Assembly (NCBI RefSeq): GCF_036324505.1
Contig: NC_086352.1
Span: 22,165,637 to 22,229,636, forward strand
Length of the DNA: 64,000 nucleotides
Source: Eleginops maclovinus
Lineage: Eukaryota; Chordata; Actinopteri; Perciformes; Eleginopidae
Direction of reading: 5' to 3'
Positions 1-30,653 of this stretch are shown in pieces. Position 1 is the first letter of the stretch. Each line of letters starts with the position of its first letter. Both the position numbers and the translations under genes were made by a program. A model generated the notes under the pieces. It worked only from the letters and a program-made list of their open reading frames with translations. It had not been told where the DNA came from and made no database searches.

Positions 1-1159
1 TTTGTGGTTTATCTTTTAATAACTTGTAACACCAGCCATTCCACGGGACCCAACCCTCTGCACACTCTGTTTCACTGTAAACAAAAGAGCCTGTAGAGAA
101 GGAGCAAGACAGAGAGGCTGTTATGGGAAGTCAGGTTGATTTTGTCTACCGAAATCACACATTTGGATCAAAAAAGACAAAACAGTCACAGATATATTGC
201 AAAAATGCAGTCATAGGCACATGCAATCAAATGTAAACGAGAGAAAATGTAGCACTGACACTATATAAAGAGATCAAACATACAGGTGGCTATTTGCACC
301 TGATATGCTGACTGCAGACAGCAATTACAAAATAAAAGTGAAAGTACGACTGTAAAAAGGGATCGTGGTCCCTTTAATTAATCTGTGTTTACGATGACGT
401 GGAGCCCCATGCTTGTTGGTTTACAGGACAGCGCCATCTTGTTTTGTTATAACTTTTACTGTGTGATTAAACGAGACACGCATTCGTGTGCTCAACTGTA
501 ATGAACGTCTCCTGCGTTTCAATACGATCTCCACAATACGATTCATAAGAGATGGTAGTGCAGAGGGGGAGGGTGGCAGCTAACCTACCAGTGGTTTCTG
601 TGACAGAGGCGTTGACACTCTTCTTGCAGATGTATGGTAGTTGATGGTTGCATGACTCAGATTCGTAGTTCTGTTTAGAGTTCAGGACTCCGCAGTCAGG
701 CTCACGAATACTGGAGGTGTACGGCATTCCTGTGAAAACACAGTACCACACACAATGAATACAAATAAAATCCTGTGACAGCAGAGCACAGGAGTTGCAT
801 TTACCTCTGGTTGTGAAATCAAAAAAGATTTGATCTCACAATAACTGTCAAACACAGTACACACAGATAAAAAAAAACTGTCACATTGTATATTTCAGCA
901 ACCACAATGAGCTCATATCAGCAGAAGGCCAGCTGGCTACTGTAGCCTTCAGGTTCACACTAAACAACATCTTCCCTTTTAGAAGAAACAATAGCTAGAG
1001 GGCCTTATCAAGCCTTCCATTCAGTACTATTAATGAGTTATTCAGCAACAGCAACAATCCCAATGCCACACTGTGCCTAAAAAACAGCAACAATGAGCTT
1101 CTTTACAACACTGGGCCCTTTGTTTCTCTGACTGACACCAAGACTCAGTTTATAGAAGG

Positions 1160-1192
<33 letters not shown>

Positions 1193-4100
1193 CCAGCACA
1201 TCACAACACGATGCTGGGTTTGGTGTGCTTGAAGAAGCAGATGTTAATAACCACAAGTTCAGTTGCTAAATCTGTTCTTGTTTGCAGGACTGTTGCGATT
1301 ATATCATTCCTTTATTTACTTTTGTACATCTTAGAACGCTGTGTTTACATGACATTTATTTAGACGACAAAAAAAATACATTTCCATCTTCACCTGTTTC
1401 CCAGCGCAGGGTGGAGAGAGGGGAACCATCGGACCACTGCCAGCCATTAGACGTGTCTAACTGGTGCAAGCCGATCCACATCCTCTCAGGCATTCTGTCG
1501 AGGCCATCCAAAACTGCACAATGCAACCACAAAGGGGAGGAAATGTTTATTATCAAAAATAAGTAGTCTAAGACAAAATGGATCATGAAGATCATACAGT
1601 TTGATTATTGTCCAAACAACATAATAAATTGACTTAGGAGGAGAAAGGTGGGAGGAACATAAAACTGAAACTTTGTGATGGACTTTTAAATAACCTTGGT
1701 TGCACAGTGTTAAATGTAGAAAAACAGGGTTTGCTTCAGAAGGGACAATCAGCCTGATAAAGGGAACTAGTTTGGCTATGGTCTAACTTAGACGTAAAAA
1801 AAGGAAACAGTCCACATGACTTATGATTCAAATATATCCTTGAGCCTGCAAGACGATTTGCAACATTTGACTTATCTAAATTGTTCTCTGCGGATGAGTG
1901 AGACAGTGAACAGAAGATAAAAGAGATGAAAATGGAAATAGAACAAATAGAAGAAGGAAATCATTGTGTAACAAATACTGTAATAAAGGACTATTGACTG
2001 ACACAGCTTAAATCACTTAATATTTAGCAATAATAACAATACATTAAATAACTTATATCAATAAAAATCTTGAACCTCTTTTGTTTTTATAAAATATATG
2101 TAGATCTATTTTAGTTCTTCTGTTTCCTTTCTTGATATAGTTTCTTACACAAACAGATGGGGGAGGGGTTGCCTTCAAATTGAAACAATTTCATAAAACC
2201 ATAAATATAATTTCTCATCTCTGACAGATCCAGGCCAGTAGATATATATAAGATAGGAAATTATTTGTAGTTACTGTAACTACTGTTTATTTTTTATAAT
2301 TTTACAATATCTGTGGGGAAGCATTCCTCTCATATCAGAGCATTTGATTATGAGCCGAAGGCTTTGACTGCTTTGAGTTTCTGAATTAGTTAGACTTGTG
2401 AGTGGACAAAGAAAAAAATGATAAAAGTGAAGAAGAAGCGCTGAGCAGTGTATCACTCTTACAGGTCTTGGACTGGAGATCATTGGGCTCAGACACACTG
2501 AGCAGATCAGCTCCTTGACTACGACATGAATCCAGAGCTTCATGCCAGCTCACTGCAACACTCGAAACAAACTCATAGCAGGAATCCCCTTCCGGGCCAG
2601 CAAACAAGGTCTGGCAACCCGTCTCTGCAGGGTCAAAGAGACGGTGTGAGTGTCAATATGAGAACCTTATGTAAGTACTGTTGAGTCTCTATAGTCAATG
2701 TCTAGTAAAAAGGCCAATAATTGTAAAATATAATATTATGAAATACATAAAAAAAACATGCCAGGTAATAGACAGTGTCCCTTCTCTCTGTCTTGGTCAT
2801 AGTCCGGTGAGACTGAACACCAGGACAGTCCGGGGGAATCTTCATCTGGGAGGCAGCCGTGATACCAGCTGCCATTGTGTCTGAAGGGGAATTCACAGGG
2901 AATGCCAGGAAAGTTCCCATTGGTGGTGTGGACGACTGCACAAAGAGAGAGGAGCGTAAAGAGCAAAGTCAACGACTAGTTTCTAGCCTCTAGTATTGGT
3001 GTAATTTCGAAGAAAAAACTAAAACATGTCAGGACAGTGTGTTAAAGGGAAACATTGAGTCTTGTTGCTTACATCAAACCACACTTTCTACTTTTCGAGA
3101 TGCACAAACACACAACTAGACGTGAGAACAGGAAATGAAAATCGTCTCTTGTATGAATCGTCTTGCCAGTCCTATTAAGGTTACATTATAAAGAGCCTGC
3201 GCCACTTATAATCATACTCATATTCTGGGTCCTCTGAATGTAATGTACATCTAAATACTTGACATTTTCAAACACAAAAATGTCTGCCTCGTGAGTTTTT
3301 TACAGTTCTGGATACAGGCATCAGCTTTATTTTAGCAAAAAAAATGTTTTATTAACAAAGAATTAGTAACATAGAGAAAAAAATTATTTTATATTATTAT
3401 AAATGTCACATTCAGCTAGAAATGAACAATTCTATCAAAGTCAGTTTACTACCATTCATAGGAAAATCTGCAGTTTGCAAAAACATAAAATTACCCCTCA
3501 AAATGTACCTGTACGATAATTTAATGTACAGATAACATACATTTCTAGGTGTAGTTGTTTTTATCAGATCTGTTTTGGCTCACATTTAAACATGCAGTGA
3601 ACAGTTCAGATGAAACAAAAGCGAAAGGAGTTTAAAGCTTTAAAATTGGGTTAGAGTTGGCCACACACATCTACACCCTCATCATATTTATATCTTGAAG
3701 CACTGCAAAAGAAATTCCCCAACAATTCAAACAACACAGTTTCGAAACTGAGGCAGTTCCAGAATAATTCCTCTTACTTAATCTAGAATGTGACACACCT
3801 TACGTTCTGACCAAGTATACTGTAAAGGAGTACAAATTGGTAGCAATGAAGATACCCAAGCAGCCAAGCTCTAATAAAAATGCACAAGAACCTGTTTGAT
3901 CATGTGACATAAAAAAGAAAGCAGAGGTGAGTCATAACTGTAACATATCACAAGGTTCATATGAAGATTTGAGTCTGAATCTAATGAGTTACACATTCAA
4001 CACAAACTGCATTCAACCCATCTTTCACCTCTGAGAGGATAACTCAGTCAGAGCTCCATTATCGACAGCAAGAAGCACCCATCTCTCAGATGGGACAAAG

Positions 4101-5567
4101 GAACCCACACTCACCACGGTACGGCTTCTGGCAGATGTTGTCCTGGGATCCTCCTCTTACCCAACTGTCATTAGCCTCCCGTTTGGCTGCCACATTGCCG
4201 CCACTGACTGCCAGGGCCATCTGATAGACAGTGTAAACAGCCCCATCCAGGCAGCGCCACCACAGCAGGATGTTTGAGCCACAGTCGGCCAGGTACAACG
4301 ACTTGGAGCTGACATTGAACGCTAAGCAGAGGGAAGTGTCTAAGTGGAACAGCCGGTGACCAGAACCCCACTTCCATCGCTGGGACTTGTTCTTTGGGTC
4401 ACAGGAAGCGAGACTCAATTTTGTCGAAGCTACTGTGTCCAGACAGCTCCCTGAGCTCGAGTGCTCGATGGAAAAAGCATCCTCGTCTGTAGTGATGGGA
4501 GAGGAACAGAAAACACCACAGATTGAAATATGACAGATTTTTGTTTCCATTAAGATCCAGAGCAGATTGAGTTTCCAGTCTATAATGATTGCTGCATTAT
4601 TGTGATATTTTTAGGTCAATAGGGAACATTCACAAATGACCCATAGTAAAAAACAAAACAAAAAACATACTTACATTTGAAGTTATACAAGCTAGAATTT
4701 AGTGCATTCAAATAATTTCCTGTGTGCTTTTATGGGGATTATAGAAATTGTAGCAGTAAAAAAGATTGTAAAGAGGGGAGTCGTCACAAGTAATGGCCAT
4801 TTTGTTTTTGATGTTGTTGACTTTTATTTCCTTTATATTGGAAGAGATTGCCAAAGAGAGTATAAATAATAATTGCAAAAGAAAGGATGGACATGATTTT
4901 ATTTAAAGGGCCATCCTAATGAAATGTTAGCAGAGAAACCGCCCAAACAAGGATGGCTGGCCTGCATTTGTCAACAAATTAAATTGTATGGAGAACCTGA
5001 CCTCTATCTGAGGATTTACATTTCAACTAAATGTAAAACAGTGGAAAGAACTGACTTATGGGCAGTATATTTAAATCTCTCACACTTGATGTGCATGTTG
5101 TAAGGCTGATTCCGCGATCATTTCAGACACATGAAAACGAAAAAGGAAAATAAAAACGTCATATCTACTATGGGGAGAGAGGGATGAATATGCAATTTGC
5201 TTGACCTGTCAAAATATGGCTTAAAACCAACTGGGGGATGGGAACAAAGTCAAACTTCTAAACAAGTGTTGAAACTAAAAGCTGTGGTTTGTGTGTGCCG
5301 TGAGACTGCAGCAGGTTTGGAGCTATTGTCCTCGGACTCATTGTCGCGCTTCTGTGGACGAACTTTATACCGAAAAACTGAGCGGCAGAAACGGCTTCGC
5401 AATTAAGAAAAATGAAAACAGAAGAGAAAGCAAAATGTCCGAGTAGGGCGAGGTAGGCAACGTTACTTACCGAAACCTTGATGGTTAGCCTCCGGTGAGC
5501 AAGTTCCCCAGAAAACAGTTCCCAACACAGTCAACAAACAAAGGCAAAGTCTGGATGTGTTCAGCAT
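1..5567 (-). CDS. ly75: LY75 / DEC-205 (CD205) lymphocyte antigen 75, N-terminal part
   Basis: This is an endocytic receptor of the mannose-receptor family, on dendritic and epithelial cells in mammals, that delivers antigen to late endosomes. Seven exons are visible: 5471-5567, 4115-4486, 2762-2935, 2463-2624, 1394-1513, 589-729 and 1-66 (cut by the window edge), giving about 377 codons. Exon 1 starts [12 protein letters not shown], a clear signal peptide. Exon 2 (residues ~33-156) is the ricin-type cysteine-rich domain with [14 protein letters not shown] and WWRC. Exon 3 (~157-214) is a fibronectin type II domain with [16 protein letters not shown] and GHC. Exons 4-6 (~215-355) form C-type lectin-like domain 1 with [15 protein letters not shown] and LPYICKK. 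Exon 7 opens domain 2 with [15 protein letters not shown]. The downstream C-type lectin domains, membrane anchor and tail lie off the left edge. PLA2R1 is next to it on the same strand, as in mammals. Intron 3 appears to use a GC donor. LY75 is favoured over MRC1 by domain sequence and position. Confidence 0.87.
1161..1191. repeat. (CAG)n microsatellite
   Basis: About ten tandem CAG units lie in LY75 intron 5, roughly 430 bp after exon 6 in window coordinates. They read CTG on the transcribed strand and are not in an exon. Confidence 0.9.
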
Positions 5568-7903
5568 GGTGACGGCAGAGTGTCTTTGTTAGATTCATAA
5601 AGAATCTGCCCTCTCGGAGTGTTGAACTGTGAATATTGGTCGATCGATAAATTAACTACAAAGTGAAAGTGTTCGTTCAACTAACCTAACCCAGTCCTAC
5701 CAACTGTCAACAGTCTTCTCCGACTCCGCCGTGAAGCTGGACCAGGCAGGATGAAGACGGTTAAAGTTACAAAATAAAATCGACAAGTCGTGAGAGAAAT
5801 AAAAATGATTTTTGTGATGTTTATTTTTTTAGACTTCTAACTGTGTTCCTAAAAGCAGACGTATTGGTAAATATTGTCTTCTGTACATTATCTGGCTGCC
5901 AATAAAAAAAAACTGGCAAAATGACGACTTACTGAGTCAAATAAAAGTTTAATCAAATGAGATTTCATATCCAAATTATTGATTTGACCTTCTAAGCCAG
6001 TAATGATTTATTCAAAGGAGCATTTTAAACTTGTGGCGTGTTTATTTTCTTAACCATGGAGGACTTTAGGAAGCATTTTGTGAATGACAATTTTGACGTA
6101 ACGTTTTCTACTGGGCAAATACACAATTTGACTTTGAGGCTATTTCATAAAAAATATAGTTAATGGACGTTTCGTTGGTTTTAAAAGCACATTTCACGTG
6201 ACGCTTTTATTTTGAAGACGAAATTAGTCATTTCCGTCTTTGCATTATTTTGCACTTTTGGCTGGAGTGGTTGCCTCCCTTCACATACGCAGAACGCCGG
6301 GATATTTTCTCAAATCATCCACTTCACGCCCATCGGTTGTTTCTGTCAGCTGAAAACGCCAGCACGTTGTTTTCCAAGCACCATGAACTGCAGTGAATTG
6401 TAGCTGCGTATGAATAATTTATTTTGAAGGCTACGTACAGCGGCACTTAATCAACTTACATCCTGACAAACGGTCAATGATAGCTGCACTTTGCTCTCAT
6501 TTTGTATGTGATGGTCAGCATTTACACATATTAAGACTGGCCTGCATAACCAGATCACCATTAGGTGATTTATAATTTGTACAGAAAGGCTAACTCAGCA
6601 TTATTTCCAGGTATACATTTAAGCTGCTAAAACCGAACAGAAAATACCCAAAAGTAATCTTGTTTTAAGTCTATATCATAGTTTTTGTTCACATAAATGT
6701 TTTTTAGTGTCACTTTTATTAGACTTGATATTCAACTGTATAGCAATGATGGTGAAACAGTAGAAGCAAGCCGGTTGTATCTCCATTAACGACACAAAAC
6801 ATGTATCCAAAAGCAGTGCATAAGTTGTAAGCAAAGGACTAAAACTGCAAACCATCAACCCTGAAAAGCCTAATAGTTATAGTACATAGTTCAATATTAT
6901 TACTTCTTTGATCACTGTTATTTCGTGAAATAAAAAAAGTGTTCAAGGAAATAACACCCTATCTGGTTTTACTATGTAGACATTCTGCTTTCCTATTAGA
7001 GTAAAGAAGTGAAGTAGTCTGAAAATGGGAAATTATTTCACTGAGGATTTTCTGTATTGCTCTGACTCGTCTTATATGCACACAGCAAGACACAGTGATG
7101 ACACAACAACTCTCAGGCCTAAATTTATTAAAACAAAGAAAACTGTGCAAATATACAAATTTGTTTTGCATCAGAAGACAAAAGTGAACAAGAGAACAAA
7201 TCCAATCATTAGTTATGACTTACACTTTTCTGTTAATCTTGATCATATAAAAGGACACTTTTTTGATCTATATACAGCATGGTTACTTAAAAAAATAAAA
7301 TAAAAATACAAAAGTAATACTGACAAATTGCTGTACCAAGTGTGCAGCTCCAACAACTCCTGAATTCTAAATAAGATGCACAAAATTGCATCACAAATAT
7401 TATTATTTATGTCAATGGAAAACACATTTGGCAAGTAAACCAAGTTTTTCTTTTACCTGTTTGAATCTTGTTCAGAAAACCTTTCGGCATTATCCAAATC
7501 ATTTTCCTTTGTACCGTTTTTACCAATTAAAATTGATTTAAATTCTTATACTATGAAATTGTAACAAGCATAGAACAAGTGTCCAGTACCTTTTCTAACA
7601 TGTTTTAAGCTCTCTAACATCTCTTCTTCAACACACTCATTCATGTGAACTTTGTTAGTCTTGATATTTAACTGTTGACTATTCAGTGTCAAATAACCAA
7701 ATCTTCTCATACATTTGTCTAATTTAAACATTCTGAATGGGTGAAAACTGTGGTTCCTTCAACCACATTTTCTTATTACAGAAGGAAAAGTCATCTTGTC
7801 ACCACTGTCCTGAGGATTCACAGCTGTACAGTGTCATGTGGCATTCATACCTGATGGTGAAATTGTGAGAGACGGACAGAAACCTAAAGGAAATCATTGA
7901 GTG
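5568..7903. other. Intergenic: LY75 upstream region and PLA2R1 3' UTR
   Basis: This 2.3-kb gap separates the LY75 start codon from the PLA2R1 stop codon. The left part should contain the LY75 5' UTR and promoter, and the right part the PLA2R1 3' UTR. AATAAA hexamers on the minus strand at 7124-7129 and 6715-6720 are candidate polyadenylation signals for PLA2R1. The sequence is AT-rich, and I recognise no conserved coding exon in any frame. Confidence 0.5.
5661..5670 (+). promoter_or_regulatory. Possible IRF/PRDI-type site upstream of LY75
   Basis: The stretch AAGTGAAAGT lies about 95 bp upstream of the LY75 start codon. It matches the core of PRDI/IRF-binding elements. LY75 is an immune-cell gene, so IRF control is plausible, but a 10-base match occurs often by chance and I see no second supporting site. 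Confidence 0.25.
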
Positions 7904-27936
<20,033 letters not shown>

Positions 27937-28209
27937 TTCGACGGCGGGTTACAGTGTTGAAGTGCAAATGTCCGCACATTCCGAGGCTCCTGGTCACAGA
28001 GAGTATTTTGGGGCTCGATGTTTTCTGAAAACTTTGTGCGGAGTGAAGTTTTTCAGCGGGGGACCAGCGACGTCACGTCTGACGGAGGAGCTGCTGCTGC
28101 TCTCCGGTCTCAAGCTGCATTACTGCCGGACTGTTCTCACTGAGAAAGAGCCATACAACTTTATTTAGTCTGAACAACAGGCCCCAAATAAATAAACACA
28201 CTAGCAGAA

Positions 28210-28241
28210 AGACAGACAGGCAGGCAGGCAGGCAGGCAGGC

Positions 28242-28302
<61 letters not shown>

Positions 28303-28345
28303 GGCAGGCAGACAGACAGACAGACAGACAGACAGACAGGCAGGG
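28210..28345. repeat. (CAGA)n/(CAGG)n tetranucleotide microsatellite
   Basis: About 34 tetranucleotide units alternate in blocks of CAGG and CAGA, about 270 bp upstream of the PLA2R1 start codon. The block structure (CAGG-CAGA-CAGG-CAGA-CAGG) suggests several expansion events. Confidence 0.95.
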
Positions 28346-28609
28346 GTCAAGGAGTTCCTAAACCAGACAGAATAGGATCTCCTGGAATAAAAACTGCCAA
28401 AGTAAAGTAACTCTGATCTTTATCGAATTAAGTACTTTGTTGCATGTAGCTGATTCTGCATGTACTTTATCATTGGGTATATATGCATAATATACATACA
28501 TATGAATTTAGGACGTGTTGTATTTGTACTTATCATAAGTAAAGAATCAATGATCATATAATAGACAGATGGAAACAGATACATGTAAGCGGAGTATTGT
28601 ATATTTTAC

Positions 28610-29014
28610 ACAAAGAAAAAACACCGAAAGTATGTAAAATAAGCCTATTTATTTAGACCTACATGAGTAGATAACTGTAGGCTGCTTAGGTATTTCCATT
28701 TTCTGCCATTTCTCTAAAATTCAGAGCTGTCATTTCTCGTTACTTTGCAAATAATGCTTTATATAAAGAACTTTAAATTAGCCCTACATTGAGTAACTGC
28801 TTTAATAGTGGGTAACACATGATTGCATTTATAGTCCAAAATTATATTAAGTATTTTTTATGAAACCGACCACTTGGCATAATCTACATAACGTTTTCTT
28901 ATGCTAATTCTATTGCAGTTTTATTCATGTGAAATGTCATTAAATGCAGGATTGTAACTTGTAACATGTTACTTACTAAAGCTCAAGAAAAAGATCTGAA
29001 TACTTCTTCCCCCC
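28610..29014 (+). repeat. Diverged copy of the CAGTGnTGnAAG repeat family
   Basis: The right end AAGATCTGAATACTTCTTCC (28993-29010) matches the reverse complement of the left end of the copy at 8198 (GGAAGAAGTATTCAGATC). Internal sequence (TATTTCCATTTTCTGCCATT, TTCAGAGCTGTCATTTC) resembles the body of the same teleost family. The left boundary is uncertain. Confidence 0.5.
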
Positions 29015-29024
29015 AAAATAGATA

Positions 29025-29556
29025 CACTGCCCAGCCAAAAAAAAAAGGTCACAAGCCTGTGGGGGCAGTGGTTTGATCTGGGGTTGCTGCAGTTGGTCTG
29101 GTCTAGGTTCAGCAACGTTATGTGCCCAAATAATGAGGTCAGCTGACTACCTGAATATACTGAATGACCAAGTTATTCCATCAATGGATTTTTTCTTCCC
29201 TGATGGCACAGGCATGTTCCAAGATGACAATGCCAGGATCGAACGGGCTCAAATTGTGAAAGAGTGGTTCAGGGAGCATGAGACATCATTTTCACACATG
29301 GATTGGCCCCCACAGAGTCCAGACCTGAACCCAATTGAGAATCTTTGGAATGTGCTGGAGAATACTTTGCACAGTGGTCTGAATATCCCGTCATCAATAC
29401 AAGATCTTGGCGAAAAATGAATGCAAGACAGAAATAAATGTTGTGACATTGCAAAAGCGTGTGGAAATGATGCCACAGCGAATGCATGCCTTAATCAAAG
29501 CTAAAGGCAGTCCAACAAATATTAGAGTGTGTGACCTTTTTTTTGGCCAGGCAGTG
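29025..29556 (+). mobile_element. Internally deleted Tc1-like element
   Basis: The ends CACTGCCCAGCCAAAAAAAA and, in reverse, CACTGCCTGGCCAAAAAAAA are inverted repeats bounding only about 530 bp, against about 1.3-1.6 kb for a full element. TA precedes the left end; the right flank has lost it. The inside keeps only the C-terminal half of a transposase, so the DNA-binding half has been deleted. It is of a different family from the elements at 22987 and 43469. Confidence 0.88.
29073..29420 (+). pseudogene. Tc1-like transposase C-terminal fragment
   Basis: The fragment shows [32 protein letters not shown] (second catalytic aspartate region) and [15 protein letters not shown] (the glutamate of the DDE triad). 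The N-terminal DNA-binding domains and the first aspartate are absent, and the frame ends in a stop at 29418-29420 before the usual C-terminus. Confidence 0.88.
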
Positions 29557-30499
29557 AAGAATACAAAGGCAGTGTAGAATACAACTCTTTCCATAGGCTG
29601 TGCCTGCAACACTTCAAAAGACAAGTGTATTAAATTGTGCAAAGAGACCAGGCACTAACCCATACTCCTTCACCAGAAGACTATGTCACCAAAGGTTTTC
29701 TTATTTGATCAATTGATGGAATGTGAGCACAATAAAAGACAAATTGATAATGTTTTTAGAACTACATTTCAAAACAAGCTCTTTTCAAACACAGGTCCAG
29801 CAGAGTGTGTAATAATGCAGGATCCATTTTATAAGGCACTTTATCCTAGTGGTACAAATGTACAAATAATAAACTGATAATAAAAAAAAACAACCTTCTT
29901 GCTTTTTCTGTCACTGGACTGTAAACAGAGAGGACTCCCTTCAGCAGTTCCCTGTGCTTCTATACAACAAATTAACTTTAAATTGGGTTTCTTGGCGCTA
30001 AATCTAATCAAGAATTATCCCGATAACAAAATAGCTCCATACAATGCACCTTAATTACTTAAAGTATTATTTAAGAAACAGTCAACATTCCACTTTATTT
30101 ATGTGCCACTTAAAAAACTAAATTGTCAACATTTAAGGCTCAGCCTTACTTGACAATGAACCAACAAACAAACAAACAAACACAATATAAAAAAAAATCA
30201 TAACAATCCACCTGTATATAACATATATTAGAATTTTAAAAAAAAGTTTCAGTAGTAGTCACTTGTAGCATAGACTCATCCTTCCCAAGCAGAATTTTAC
30301 AGTAGACAAAGTTAAAGTTTGTAGGATCTTGCATCAGGAAAGTGCAGTGTTTAACAGTATATCGACAGTGCACGTTTACAGCAGCAAATCATCAGGTAAT
30401 GTTGTCTGTTCACAGTGTTGTCTACTGTGTTATTGATAACATCTCTGATTCAATACAGATTCAAAGATACATTAAGTACAACATTTCTTCTCTCTGTTT

Positions 30500-30619
<120 letters not shown>

Positions 30620-30653
30620 AGTGCACTTGGATGTTGTTGCCTCTGGGTTTTCC

